The notes: generated from the letters alone by a model not told the origin. DNA of 64,000 bases from Mixia osmundae IAM 14324 (GCF_000708205.1 NW_014575554.1:62001-126000), one strand, 5' to 3'. Numbered from the stretch's first letter, positions 23,108 to 35,345 are shown. A program made the numbers and translations.

Positions 23108-26100
23108 ATGGCGTCGGGCAGAGGCGGCGGCTCTGCCTTGCTCCTGCGTCTCTTCGAGTCTTCGTTCTTCAACGTCCATCTGGCAGTCAGCTAGTGAGCT
23201 CCGTCAGGCTCTCGAGATTCGGCTGATGGCGTGCGCAGCCTCAAGAATTATGCCGACTCAGTAGGCATAACGTACTACCTCATCAGGCGACTGGCCCAGT
23301 TCCCCGAGGAAGAGATTGAATTCTACTGGCCACAGCTATGGTCTGTCACAGACGGATTTCCTACCGCAACTTCGAGCTGACACCCTCGTGCACAACCAGT
23401 CATCTCCTCGTGTCCAGAGAGACGGACAGTGCAGCTCTAGAGGGCTTCATACTATGCCGCTGCGAAGAATCGACGCACCTCGCCATGCTGGTGAGCTCTC
23501 GCACGCTTGCATATCGGTCGCTGACCGGCTAACGCGAGCGCACAGACATTGTGGTTTCTGCAAGCCTCCCTCTTCGACCTGTCCACGACGCCCAATGCCA
23601 CTTCCTTCGTGACCTGCCGTCGAGTGTATAACAAAGTGCAGCAGATCATCTTCTCGGATCCTGCTCTGCCAGACAGCACGCTTCCAGTCAATACGCATGC
23701 TCGAAATCGCAGGCTTGGTCCCCGAGCAGGCGCGGCTACACTTGGCATGTCGCTCATCGCGGCAGCTTGTGCAATGCCAGCCCTATCTCGTGATGTTGGC
23801 AAGATTGTCGTAGAGCAGGCGCGATGGAAGCATGAAGACGCAAGCAAGAACGGGCATGGACTAGCACGCGAGGATTCTGCGAGCGATTCCGGTAGCAGCG
23901 ATGACGAGTCGAACGATGTACTAGACCGTCGGCGAAGTGTTCGGATGCGCGACACGAGCAGAATGAGCTCCCAGCTTTTCAAAACAGCGACCAGTAGTGG
24001 CAATGCGAATAGCCATCGGCAAACCGGTTCCGCCGATCTTACAGCGCCGCTACCGCGAGCTATGAACGGCAGCCCGCCTATCACCCAAAAGAAACCGCCG
24101 CTAAGCGCTAGTCTGTCTCACAGTGCTTCGTTGCCGCCTCGTCATCCATCATCGGGTCGTGTGGCATCAAATCCCGATCTACTCAGGAAAGTGTCGTCCG
24201 GTCGTTTGCCTCGCGCCAGAACGCCGGTCGCAGCTCTCGTACACACCTCGCACTCTGCATCGGTGCCCGTCCTCCGGTCGCCCTTTTCGCCATCATCGTC
24301 AGCAAGCTTGAGCTTCTCATCGAGTTCTGCCGCTTTAGCCTCTGCCTATTTGTCATCCTCATTTCCGAAGCCTTTCCTCATCACTCTGCTTCGTGCACAC
24401 GCATGCCGATCACAGCTGGATCTTTTGACAAGCCTGCAAGATATCTCGACTCGCTTGGTCGTCGTACCGAAAGCTGCAAGACTATCTGCGCTTCGTGCAG
24501 AGCTGACTGTTCTCAATCATGGCTTGCCAAGGGGCTGCTGTCTCGGCATGGGGTGCAATGGCCGAGGCCCAGGGTCATGCAGCCAGCCGATGCCCACGGA
24601 CTCGCATCACACGCTCTTCTCTGCCAAGATACCCAAGCAAACCGCGCATCACCGTATCATCAGGATCAGCCCTTCAGAAGCAGTCGTGCTCAATTCTGCT
24701 GATCGAGCTCCGTTCTTGCTACATGTCGAGATACTTGAGGATGACCTCGACTTTGACCCAGAGCGCCGACAGAATAGTGAAGATCTGCGGCGAGTGCTCG
24801 CAGAGATGTCCGGCACCGGTTTCCGCTACAGTCGGCCCTTTTCCAGCACCAGCCCTTACGCGTCCAGTCATGTATCGCTAGCCTCGGATCTAAATGTGGC
24901 GGACCGATTTAAGCCCGGAGTCAGTCCTGCCAGCAATCCGTATGCGCCCGCCGCATCGACAAGCAGTCCGCCTGTCCCGCCGGATGATGATTTGAGCACA
25001 ACGAATGACGAAATCGATCTGGTCGAACAGCTCTACGGCGAAACATCTCTGAGACAGCTGGAAGGCGAAGGAGACGCCTTTGAGGCTACATTTCAGAACA
25101 GAGACGAAGACGAGCGTGCATGGCTTCAGTCTGATGATGTCTCGCCGAGACGATCAACGCCCTTGGGAAGCCCGAATCCGTCAGTACCGTACGCCCATTC
25201 GAATGCAGGCATTGCAGCATTACCGGACGAATCGCCACAAGTACCTCCTGCGGGAGCAAGACGACCAAATCTTTCGCTGACACAAAGCTCCAGGCAGAAT
25301 ATCTCACTCGACCAATACGCAGAGCGAATGCGTATGGCGGCCATCATGCTGGCGCAGCTCAATGCATCCCAACACTTCGGCAATGCCGGCGCTCAGGGCG
25401 GCGGTAATCTCGTCAGCGCTGGCAGCATCCTCGGTGCTGGACTTGGTCTGGGATCCGGTATAGGTGGTGCAGTAGGCGCTGGCCTCGAAGCTATGCGCGA
25501 CAAGCTACCAACGTTTGGCAAGAGCACCGAGGTCATCGGTCAGGCCTCATCGGGTGTGAAGATGTCATTGGATACGACTACCGCTGTGTCCGGTCACTCC
25601 GGACTGGCTGACTCCATGTCTTCACCAGCATCACAGCCCGCCCTTCTGCCTAGCTCGCCAGGCAAGTCGTCAGCGAACGGTCATATCGCAGCAAGACAAC
25701 GTGTTCTGATGCCGAGTGAAGCTGCTGCAATTCGTGACAAGATAATGAGCGAGATGATGGCGCTCGAAGAAGAGCGTATGGAGCGCATGCAGTCAAAGGG
25801 ACGGCATGCTAATGAGGCTTGGACTACTGATGCGGATGATATCGACGTCATCAGAATAGCAGTCAACAAGGAAGACCCAAGTGGCGCTATGCTGTCAGAA
25901 TCGTGGGCACAGAAGAAGTCGAGAATACGTAAAGCATCACCTTACGGTCATCTGGCGAAGTGGAATGTCCTGTCGGTAATCATCAAAACGGGCGCAGATC
26001 TAAGGCAGGAGCAACTCGCTGTACAGCTCATCCAGGAGTTTGGTCGCATATGGCGGGAGGAGAAGACAGCGAGCTGGGTCCGATAGTATGTCCTGCTCAT

Positions 26101-26888
26101 CTTCACGGATTTGAGCTAGGCTGATAGCAGGTACAGCTTTCGCATTCTGGTCACGTCCGAGGGTACGGGCCTGATCGAGACGATCAAAGACTCTGTATCT
26201 GTGCACTCGATCAAAAAGGATGCCTATGCTCGCGCGCAATCCCTCGAGGCGACATCGATGCAGTCGTACACTCTCTACGATCACTTTCTGCAGACGTACG
26301 GTCCGCCGTCATCGTCAGCTTTCAAGAAAGCCCAGACAGCCTTTGCGACCTCGCTGGCATCGTACTGCATCATATGCTATCTACTGCAAATCAAGGACAG
26401 GCATAATGGCAATATCCTCATCGATCGCGAAGGCCATCTCATCCATATCGACTTTGGCTTCATGCTGTCGAATTCGCCCGGACAGATTGGCTTCGAGATG
26501 GCGCCATTCAAGCTGACTCAAGACTACATCGAGATACTTGACGGCTACGGAAGCGACGCATTCGAGGCCTACAAGCGGATGATGAAGGCGTGTTTCAGAA
26601 CAGTTCGCAAGCATGCTGAGCGCATCATCACGCTCGTTGAGCTCATGCAGAAGGGTAAAACTGTCTGACGTTTCGTGATGTACGATTGCTGATCCTCAAG
26701 CAGAGTCAAAACTGCCTTGTTACTCACTCGGCGATCAGACCGCCGCACGTTTGCGCGAACGATTTCAGCTTGGCCTGTCTCAGGTACAGGCTGATGAATA
26801 TGTCGAGCGCTTGGTAGTATCGTCGGCCGCTTCCGTCTTCACGCGGCTATACGATACGTACCAGAACCAGTCACAAGGTATCCTGTAG
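23108..26888 (+). CDS. PIK1: Phosphatidylinositol 4-kinase, PIK1 / PI4K-beta type
   Basis: Predicted 1173 aa. Exons 23108-23193, 23239-23340, 23400-23490, 23546-26085, 26137-26654 and 26704-26888 (introns 45-59 nt). It phosphorylates PI to PI4P at the Golgi and nucleus. The N-terminus has the lipid-kinase-unique helical block: AVSYLKNYADSVGITYYL, EEEIEFYWPQLCHLL, STHLAMLTLWFLQASLFDL. A long Ser-rich, probably disordered part covers roughly residues 170-560. The catalytic domain has KTGADLRQEQLAVQLI, the catalytic loop KDRHNGNILID and the metal-binding HIDFGFML. The C-terminus ends TRLYDTYQNQSQGIL, typical of Pik1. Start ATG at 23108 gives MASGRGGGSALLLRLFESS. It lies just upstream of the G-alpha gene, same strand. 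Confidence 0.95.
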
Positions 26889-27083
26889 ATTGCATGCCTT
26901 CTGGTTTGTTGGATCGTGACCAGGCAATTCGTGGCACGTCACCTCTTTATCTTGACGCGCGCGCTTCCCGCCTGGACTGCAAACAGCGGACTGGCCCAAG
27001 TCTAGACACGAGTACATTGGCGATGATCTCTTGCGAACGCCTTAGACGCTGACAGTCACATCATCGCGAGAGCCCACCCGAGT

Positions 27084-28613
27084 ATGGGCGCCTGTCTGAG
27101 CTCGGATAAGGCGGCTGCCAATGGCGGCGATGTCGGGAAGAAGCAAAGCCGACAGCCGTCGTCCGCACAGATTGACAAGAAGATCGCCGGCGACTCGACC
27201 AACTACAGGAAGGAATGCAAGATACTCCTGCTTGGTAAGTGAGGCTCCCGACTGGCTCGTCACTGCCTCCGCGCGCGTAGCCGAAGCGACGGAAGAGCTT
27301 CGAGATCGCGGCAGGAGCTGACAGCCTTAATCGTGCAGGCTCTGGAGAGTCTGGCAAATCGACGATCGTCAAGCAAATGAAGATCATCAACCAGGGAGGC
27401 TACACACGAGACGAACTGCTTCTCTTTCGCATGACAATCTACAAAAGTGCGTGGTCAGGCAGCGCGTTCGATGCCAACTGACCGTTGTGGACTGGATTCA
27501 GACGTGCTAGACTCTGCACAAGGCATCGTGATGGCACTCCGCAAGTTCAAGATGGACCCTGTAGAGCCGGCCAACAGGGCAAGTCCTCATCCGTCGCGCA
27601 TTTGGCATGCTCGCAGCTGACATCATCCGAACGCGTTCAGGTCTATGCTGATAAGATCCTCGATTATCGATGCGAGCTCGATCCCTCATCACCCTTGCCA
27701 GCCGAGATCATGCGAGCGATACAGTCTTTATGGCGGGATTCCATCATCCCCAGCGTGCTCGACCGTAGCTCAGAATTCTACCTGATGGACTCGGCCAGTT
27801 ATTTCTTCGATGAGGTCGAGAGGATCGGGGAGACAGACTATGTGCCAAGCGAAGCCGACGTCCTGCGGTGTCGCACAAAGACAACAGGCATCAGTGAGAC
27901 GAAATTCACCAGTGGTCAGCTGAGCATACAGTGCGTGTCACTGTTGACTTTGCGTATGGGTTGCTGCTCATGCCAGATTCCGACAGCATGTTTGACGTGG
28001 GTGGGCAGCGATCAGAACGCAAGAAATGGATACATTGCTTCGAAGAAGTCACCTCGATCATCTTCTGTGTCGCACTCAGCGAATACGACCAAGTCCTGCT
28101 CGAGGAGTCCGGTCAAGTATGCTGTCCGGCTAGTCGTGCAGGACAAAGCTTATGTCCACACGCAGAATCGAATGGCAGAGAGCTTAGTGCTATTCGAATC
28201 CGTCATCAATTCGCGGTGGTTTTTGCGCACCTCTGTGATATTGTTCCTGAACAAGATCGACTTGTTCAAGATAAAACTGCCGAGAGTACCGCTCGAGAAG
28301 TACTTTCCGGAATATACAGGCGGCGCCGACGTCAATAAAGCAGCAAAATATATCTTGTGGCGATTCACACAGCTCAATCGCGCCCGGCTGAGCATCTATC
28401 CTCAGTGCGTGGCCTTCGAAGCCTAAGAAATGGCGCTGCTGATTGCCCGCGACAGCTTGACGCAAGCTACAGATACCTCGAACATTCGGCTCGTCTTTGC
28501 TGCCGCAAAGGAAACGATTCTTCACAATGCACTCAGGTATGATAGCCATAGGTGCATCAGAGAGGCTTTTGCTAACGTGTAGGACACGCTACAGAGATAG
28601 TGGCATCCTCTGA
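27084..28613 (+). CDS. Heterotrimeric G-protein alpha subunit, fungal group III
   Basis: Predicted 364 aa. Exons 27084-27234, 27339-27446, 27502-27578, 27641-27930, 27987-28116, 28166-28404, 28456-28536, 28595-28613. N-terminal MGAC fits myristoylation plus palmitoylation. G1 [12 protein letters not shown], switch [10 protein letters not shown], switch [15 protein letters not shown] and NKID (FLNKIDLF) are intact. The G5 position reads FAAAKET rather than TCATDT, and the end is RDSGIL without the pertussis-toxin cysteine; both are as remembered for basidiomycete group III G-alpha, which signal to adenylyl cyclase. Intron 3 (27579-27640) must use a GC donor (AACAGG/gcaagt), since no GT site restores the frame. 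The final exon is only 19 nt. Confidence 0.95.
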
Positions 28614-28737
28614 AGATACCCTTACGACCCATGTCACAGTCCCTCATCAATCATCACTTGTCTTGCCTATAAGGCTGGATGTAGATAGTCTAGATCTGTT
28701 GCATTGTACTTGTTCGTGCGCCGGGGTGCTCTGCGGT

Positions 28738-29562
28738 CTAGTCGTCAAACAATGTCGCATTAATCAGGGTCACCGGCAGATCGTGCAGTATCGGTATTGC
28801 TTCGCTGGGGAGCTTGTACGAATTCGCAATGACCGCATGCTCCGGCTTCTCTCTGTGTCCAGGGGCCTCACGCGAGCGCAGCTGGCGGCGTGAGAGACTA
28901 TCTTGCCCTTGTGGCAACATGTAGGCGTAAGAATCTGTTATGACCTCGAGCGACTCAAGCGGCGCTGTCCGGTAGACGTTGAGGCTCATATAGATCGCAT
29001 AGGTATAGAGGCTCGTCATGAGGATCCATGCGGGCACGAGGAGTGCCCATTCTCTGCTTGGCTCGGTCAGCAAGATCCGCGTGCAGCATTGACGAGCGTG
29101 CCTGCTAGGGTACCAATCTACGCCCCACTTGACCAGCGTCTCGTCTTCCGTGAAGGCCCAGAGGAGAAAGATGGCAAGTACAAGCCATGAGCCGACGTAG
29201 ACCACGAAGCCGTAGATTTCCTTGCTGGGGCCGACCGGTGAATGAGACGCCTGAGCAGCTTCCTGCCAGCCAGCCGATGCCGCAGCAGATACATCGTCCC
29301 CACCGATGTCCATTGGCAGCGTCGAGCCTGATCTACTGTTGTTCTTGGATCTCAAAGTGTGCAAGTCTGCCCTCGCAAATGGTCTGAGTATGCCTGTGTC
29401 TACATTGCTCGGTGAGGACGGTCGGGATGACATTGTGCGCCATAAGGATGCGAGTGAGGCTGGGCTCGATGCGCGGACTGGAAGTCCATAATGAGGAGGT
29501 TGTAGCAGACCATGGAGGTCTTCGTGCGCCTGACGCCAGTCATCAACCTGCCGATCCTCCAT
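28738..29562 (-). CDS. GPI19: PIG-P domain protein, GPI-GlcNAc transferase subunit (GPI19-like)
   Basis: Up to 274 aa. The central PIG-P domain reads EIYGFVVYVGSWLVLAIFLL, LVKWGVDWYP and WALLVPAWILMTSLYTY, forming two membrane helices, with YRTAPLESLEVITDSYA after them. PIG-P/Gpi19 is a small ER-membrane subunit of the complex that adds GlcNAc to phosphatidylinositol in the first step of GPI anchor synthesis. The N-terminal 110 residues are a Ser-rich extension not in yeast Gpi19. Between WYPSR and WALLVP lie 16 extra in-frame residues (29101-29054, 48 nt) that end in a good CTGACC...CAG acceptor; excising them as a GC-AG intron gives 258 aa and the usual spacing. Confidence 0.85.
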   Translation of the reverse strand: MEDRQVDDWRQAHEDLHGLLQPPHYGLPVRASSPASLASLWRTMSSRPSSPSNVDTGILRPFARADLHTLRSKNNSRSGSTLPMDIGGDDVSAAASAGWQEAAQASHSPVGPSKEIYGFVVYVGSWLVLAIFLLWAFTEDETLVKWGVDWYPSRHARQCCTRILLTEPSREWALLVPAWILMTSLYTYAIYMSLNVYRTAPLESLEVITDSYAYMLPQGQDSLSRRQLRSREAPGHREKPEHAVIANSYKLPSEAIPILHDLPVTLINATLFDD

Positions 29563-29693
29563 GAGTCATCTCATAGCTCTTACAGCCACGTATTGCATCG
29601 ACGCGACGAACGTGCGCGATAGAGGACAACAACAGAGGTACGAATGATCGCTGGTCATTTTGGCTGGTCGTGGCATTAGCTAGCAGAACCGCC

Positions 29694-32144
29694 TCACCGC
29701 CAGACCAGCGGGTGGATGTTGACGCATGCGCTGCCGTTTTTTGAGCTCGCTAACACGCCGGGCGTCAGGCTGTTGTGCAGCCTGGGGGGCAGATCGCAAT
29801 GCAGCAAGAATTGCAAGTCGATCATGCTGGGGTTGTCTGGGGCATGATATCGAGACTGCCAGCTCCGCAGTGCTGTCTGGTGACTATCTCTACCGGACTG
29901 ACTGACAATTGATGCGCTTCCTGCGGGTTGTGCGCCTGCAGTCCCTGTGGAATCATTGGCAAGGCGTGCATAAGTATCGCTGGGCACCACGAGCTTATCA
30001 TCCGAATTAATGAACACCACAGATTCGTTTTGTAGCATTTGGCGAATCGGTCCATAGTGAGCCTCAACACTGTCTGGCCGAAGAAAATCCAGGCGGTGTC
30101 CGCATCTGAATCGACGCACAATGTCAGGCTGCGCATCTGGTGCTGGTCTGCAACAATCGCCCCAGCAGCCCCCCGCATCTGCGTCGTCTTGGACTAGCCA
30201 AGATATCACGCTCTCGTTGTTGCGCGCAGCGTATGTCGCTTCGATGATTCGAACGAGATTGATTAAAGCGATCTCATGGAAGACATGGTGCTTTTCGAAC
30301 ACTGCTGCGAGCCTTATCAGATCCTCGAAACATCGCTGAGGAACGTAAAAGATGTCTGCGAAGCCGACGCAAAGGACTTCCTGGTCGACGACATACGCCT
30401 GCGGCAACTCTGCGATCTCTTTCAGAGCCTTCGGCAAAGGTGCCTCGAGTCGCTCATCCCTGAAGCCCCACCAGTCGTAGGCTCGAGGAGGTGCCCGAAG
30501 GCTGTCAATGACATAACAGCCGGTACGCGGATTGCCTGAAAATGGAATCCAGAACTTATCGAGGGGCATGTCCGTAAACCTCAAAGGGTCTATCCAGGCG
30601 TCGAAGTGAAAGTATAGCACGCCTGTTGCACTCGAATTTTGACGAAGCAAAAGCGATGCGAGCCCGGCCGAGACCAGATGCGCACCAGACCGCCAGCCGA
30701 TATGATCTACCTCTGGAGTGATCTCGCCAGTAGGCGGATCGCTGTACGAGATATGCATCGATTGGAAGAACGGTCTGTAGAGGTCCATATAGCCCGCCCT
30801 CTCCGGTCCGTGCTGTATTCCGTACCGAACGATCGCAACGGTTGTGTTGAAAAAGTCAAGAGCCTGTCTTGCTGGCGACGGCCCACTCGCATGTGCCACC
30901 GCATTACTGTCCGAGAGCGACATCACAACGGCGATGAAGATCAACACTGTCAATGCAAGTCCACTGCGTTGCCGCGTCGCAGGAGGCGAAGCTGGGGCAC
31001 CGGTGCCTACTTTCGGCTCGGCAGCAGCGGCTGCCTTGGCAAGATTGCCCGCGCCGACGTAAGCCCATGTTGCGACAAGAACGCCGATGGCGCCAAAGAG
31101 CGCTGTCCACGTAACCGGCGCATCAAAAAATTCGGCAGATATCAACAGCATCAGAGCCATCGTGACCGAAGTCGCAACTCCCTTGAGGACAGCGTCGCCA
31201 TATTTGTACACGGCCGTGATGATGAGACCGATGCTTGCGTTGCTCAGGATCAGCATAACAGCGCCGAAAGAGCCGTAACCCTGCCAGAAGGTTGGTGAGC
31301 CCGCCGGGGCAAGTCTTGATAGAAAGAAATAGACGTTAGTCGCTGCGCCGATCGAATAAAGAACCACATTCTGCGCGTGCAGCGATACTTCTGTCGCTTT
31401 GCAGAGATGGTCGTTGATGACGCCAGCAGCAGAGGAGAGGCAGGTCATCGCGATTAGGAGCAAATAAAGTGATATCGAGTAATGCAAGTGGATGTTGCCC
31501 GTTTGTGTGACTGTGAGAGCGCATGCTTGCAGAGTCAAGATCAGCCATTGTGGTGATGGGATTGGTCTCAGTAGAAAGAGGGTGAGAATTAGGGCAGATA
31601 TGAGCGTGCCGCTCCCTTTGACCAACTGAATCGTCCCCGGATCGGCTTGCCGGAAAACTGCAAACGCCTAGTGCGTCCTCTTTAGAGACGCTTGTAGAGA
31701 GTACGAGATGCGTACTGCGTGGTTGTTGGCAGCATATAGCAGGGCGAGAAATGCGAAACCGAAGACCGGGATCGACTTTACGTCCTGCCTGAACCTCTTG
31801 AATGCGCTGACAAAGGTTTGCAGACCAGAAAGGCTTGCAAGCTGGACATCGCGCACAAGAGACCCTGATTTGGGCTCGTAAGTCTCGAGCTGCTCATAGT
31901 GGAACGCCTCGAGGCGTTGGAGTGCGCGTATAGCGCGAACGATATGCCAAGTTTGAGCAGCTCGGTCAGCGTGAGAGATGACGCTTGTGAGAAGGTGTAG
32001 CCGCCATGATTTTGCGATGCCTTGAAACAGATCGAGATGGAGCACTGGACGACTACGAGCGCAACCTGCCTGCTGCATCAGTTTATGCATAGTCGGATAA
32101 GTCGCGACAACGGACTGCGGCAAGGTAGCCTTGTGGATGAGCAT
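29694..32144 (-). CDS. Nucleotide-sugar-transporter-like protein fused to a large C-terminal domain
   Basis: Predicted 800 aa. Exons 32144-31716 and 31667-29694, joined across a 48-nt intron in phase 0. Residues about 95-360 form a multi-helix SLC35A-like transporter half: GFAFLALLYAANNH, then QLVKGSGTLISALIL, VALMLLISAEFFDAP-like helices and LVATWAYVGAG. After a further helix (ALTVLIFIAVVMSL) comes a soluble C-terminal domain of roughly 400 residues with WIDPLRFTDMPLDKFW, YDWWGFRDERLEAPLP and FADIFYVPQRCFEDLI, resembling a glycosyltransferase fold. No stop or splice site separates the two parts. The N-terminal helix pair seems incomplete, so an upstream exon may be missing. Function is inferred only: supply and use of a sugar nucleotide in one protein. 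Confidence 0.72.
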
Positions 32145-32964
32145 GCAGTATCACACTGTCCTAAATCCTGCACCGAGCCGCGTAACAAGCATTCTGGACG
32201 GGTGTCGCGCGCATTCATCGGACGGGACTGGCGCCTTCGCAGGACGGAAAGACAGCGCTGAGCCATGCAAGCGGTCTCGTTAGGTATGACCGCTTTGAAA
32301 GAGTATTCCCTTTGGGGACAGTGTCGGGACAACCGCGTATGACGACGATGTGAGCAGAAGTCTTCTGGACGCTGTCGACCCCTGCCCGGCTACCTCATGC
32401 CGTCTGTCATCGACGCTTTGTCTGGTCTTCGAGCGGCAGCACATGCGGCCGATGATAATTGATGGCAGCGCAGGGACAGGACCGTGACTGCGGATGCAAG
32501 CATAGATGACGCATCAGATATTCGGCCGCTAGATATGGAATGCTAATGTTGCACAGCGGAAGGCTCTTTGTCTGGCCACGATCTAAGCATATCGGCATGG
32601 GTCGCGCGCGTCACGTTGACCGTTTGGGCGCGCAGATCAGACAACACTTGCCATGTTGCACGAGAGTACAGTGGCTTTCTCATGGCATCATCCGAGCCAG
32701 CGTAAAGGTGCTGCTCGCACAACAGGCAGCCTGGAGTGCAGCGTCGACAGGCCTGCCATACCGTATCGGTCTTGCGCTGCTGTATCTCCCGAAGCTGATC
32801 GTCTTTTGCGAGTGCATGACACAGTCGCCGTGGGTCCAGTCAGTCACTCCAACGAGCTGAGAGTATGTGGCTGTATACGGATCTGCTGACCAGCGTACGG
32901 ACCAGCTTTGTGCCGCTAGGTCTGGAAACTGACGTCAAAATGACCGATGGATCATCTTGATTCG
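32145..32964. other. Intergenic region without a supported gene
   Basis: 820 nt. Could hold the promoter or a missed first exon of the transporter fusion and the 3' end of SNU23. No motif-bearing reading frame was found. Confidence 0.4.
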
Positions 32965-33785
32965 TCATCGCTTCTTGCCCGTACCGAAAGCGCCGAAGCC
33001 CATCTGAGCAGCTACGTCTTCATCCTGCCCCTCTTGCATTGCAGCTTGCTTTGCGGCCTGGATGGCTTCCTTTCGTTTGGCCTTCTTGGCATCCTTGTCA
33101 TCTGCCTCGGCTCGCTTGATCTCCCTGAGCCGCTGCTCAAAGTCGTACTGCTTCGCCTTTGTGGCTTCGGCAGACTTGGCACGCAGATCGGCAATCTTTG
33201 CGCGGACTTGGTCGAGCGTCGAACGAGCGACGCGTGTGGTCTGGCCGAGCGTGCGCAAGTCTGTGCCAGCCGCAGACACCACATCAGCTCATGCCGGTGT
33301 GAGAGGCGGAGCGAGCACGAACGAGACCGACTGTTGAGGTGGTTGAGGTAGGATGCGCTGTCTCTGTAGGTCCGATTGCAGACGTCGCAGTAGTAGCCTG
33401 GCTGTCCTGGACCTCTCCCGCCAGGATTGGCAACGATGACGGTCTTGTTGAGATCTTTGGTCAGCTCGAGCTCCTCACGAGCCTTGGCCGTCTCTGTCGG
33501 CTTGGGAAGATCCTTTGCCGTTCGTTTGGGCGGCTTCTTGCCTGCACCACTCGTCGGTGTCAGACTAGAGATTGGCCGGTGGTGAACGCTCGCTTGCCTT
33601 TGCGACGGTACTCTTCTGCCTCTTGTGCCTTTTCTCGATCTTCTCTGTCCTGCAGACATACCCGCGAGATCAGCAGGGGGGAGCTGGCAGACAGAAGGAG
33701 CACAACTTGCCTGCTCTCTCGCCTTTTCTGCATATTTCTCGCTGTCCCATGTCCGTCTGAAGCTCACATCCGTCTGTGAAGCCAC
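32965..33785 (-). CDS. SNU23: U4/U6.U5 tri-snRNP protein SNU23 (ZMAT2)
   Basis: Predicted 213 aa. Exons 33785-33711, 33649-33598, 33541-33323, 33260-32965. Snu23 is a spliceosome component with one U1-type zinc finger. The finger is GYYCDVCNRTYRDS, then NHLNSRSH, where the last His is produced by the third splice. It is preceded by LNKTVIVANPG and followed by RVARSTLDQVRAKI and a basic coiled-coil tail ending AFGTGKKR. The N-terminus (RRTWDSEKYAEKAREQ) is typical. Two introns of this gene appear to use GC donors: intron 1 (GAGCAG/gcaagt; a GT alternative would add five residues) and intron 2 (AAAG/gcaagc; no GT alternative keeps frame). Divergent from RKI1, 160 nt between starts. Confidence 0.93.
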
Positions 33786-33945
33786 TCATCAGTCTCTCAC
33801 TGTATGTACTGAGAGTGTGCAGACTGACAGATGCTGCTCCGTAGGCGCCCGACATGACACTCCACTCCACTCCACGCTGCTCGTCCAGTCGCGACACAGC
33901 CAGCAACGTCACAAAGACCCGAGCCTCGGCGCCAGCCCCAAAGGA

Positions 33946-35142
33946 ATGGTCAACCAAGATGCAAAGGGAAAGCTGAAGAAGCTCGAGCCCGTAGAAGCAG
34001 CCAAGCGACTGGCAGCCTATGCCGCCGTGGACGCCCACATCAAACCCCACCACCGCGTTATCGGCATTGGCTCGGGCAGTACGGTGCCCTACGTCGTCGA
34101 ACGGATCCTCGAACAAGGCTCCGAGATCAACGAGGACAGATGGTTCATCCCGTGCGACAGTCTGGCTCTGCATGGCTGTGCCCGCACTGAGTGAGGGAAG
34201 CGATGCAGCACGGGTTTCCAGTCGAAGCAGCTCATCGTGCAAGCCGGTCTCAACTTGGGCGATGTAGACCAGGCACGGGGCCCGCCATACAGTCCGCCGT
34301 AGGCTGATGGTCGATCTGGGCTGTTGCAGTTCCCGTCCATCGACGTCACAATAGACGGAGCAGACGAAGTGGTCCGTCTCATGCGCGCCCATCACGCTCA
34401 CACCACCAGCTCAGCCTTCATACAGGATGACGATCTGAACGCCATCAAAGGCGGAGGAGCGTGCCACCTTCGAGAGAAAGTCCTAGCGGAGGCAGCGGCC
34501 GATTTCATCCTCGTTGCAGACAGCAGGAAAGACAGTCGCGTGCTCGGCACAACGTGGACACAGGGCATACCTGTCGAAGTCGCCCCCTTTGCATGGGCCA
34601 AAGTCTACCAGAACCTCGCCCTGTTAGGCTGCGAAGAGCCGATACTGAGGATGGGCAAGGCGAAAGCTGGTCCCATCGTTACAGATGTCAGTCTTTTTCC
34701 TTGGCTCGTCCGCAACATGTGCTAATACTCATGCAGAACGGGTGAGCAAAGCGCAAAAACAGGCACGACAGTCCTGAGCGTACTACAGGAACTTTGTCAT
34801 CGATGCGCCCTTCTCTGCAGTCTACATGCGAGATCCGGCAGATCTGTTGCATCGCATCAAGATGTACGTTCAGCCTGTCCTGTCTCGACACCGCACTGAC
34901 GCCCCGTCCAGGCTCACCGGTGTCCTCGAAGTCGGCCTCTTCGCAGGCATGGCCAAGGCTGCCTACTTTGGACAGAATGTGAGCCTCCGCTACTTCCCTT
35001 TCGATGTCCACGCTGATCCCGGGGAGGACAGGACGGCTCCGTCATTGTGAGCTTGGGCATCGCTCTGACAGGCACCCGAGGCTGACTGGCAGGGCAGGTA
35101 CGCTATGTCGACGGTACGACTGCAAAGATTGATTCTGTATGA
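33946..35142 (+). CDS. RKI1: Ribose-5-phosphate isomerase A (RKI1)
   Basis: Predicted 259 aa from nine exons: 33946-34151, 34209-34272, 34330-34371, 34426-34686, 34737-34741, 34789-34863, 34912-34978, 35032-35046, 35098-35142. It interconverts ribose-5-phosphate and ribulose-5-phosphate in the pentose phosphate pathway. Motifs in order: VIGIGSGSTVPYVVERI, TGFQSKQLI, VTIDGADEVDDDLNAIKGGG, LVADSRKDS, WTQGIPVEVAP, GKAKAGPIVTDNGNFVIDA, GLFAGMAKAAYFGQNDGSV. Exon 5 is only 5 nt (encoding NG across junctions) and is needed to keep frame. Intron 2 (34273-34329) is best read with a GC donor (GACCAG/gcacgg), which aligns with the yeast protein residue by residue. Confidence 0.95.
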
Positions 35143-35345
35143 TTGCACGGCCCGGCACGGTCCAGAGGGTGACGCGCGCGGGCGAAGGACGGGCTTGCCG
35201 CCTATGTATCATCGAACCATCTGAAACGTCGGACGAAGCTTCCCCTCCAAACTCTGCAAGGGGTCCTCCCTCTCCCTCGCTCGCGGTACTGCAAAGCTTC
35301 AGCTTCACGTTCCAGAACGGTCCCCCCGAGCATCGCGCGCGCATC

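Noticed and set aside
33670-34401. 243-codon minus-strand frame
   Set aside because: It lies antisense to RKI1 exons and the SNU23-RKI1 promoter and has no family motif.
35139-35345. N-terminal extension of the forkhead gene starting at ATG 35139
   Set aside because: That ATG overlaps the RKI1 stop codon, and the extension is low-complexity; the start at 35346 is more likely.
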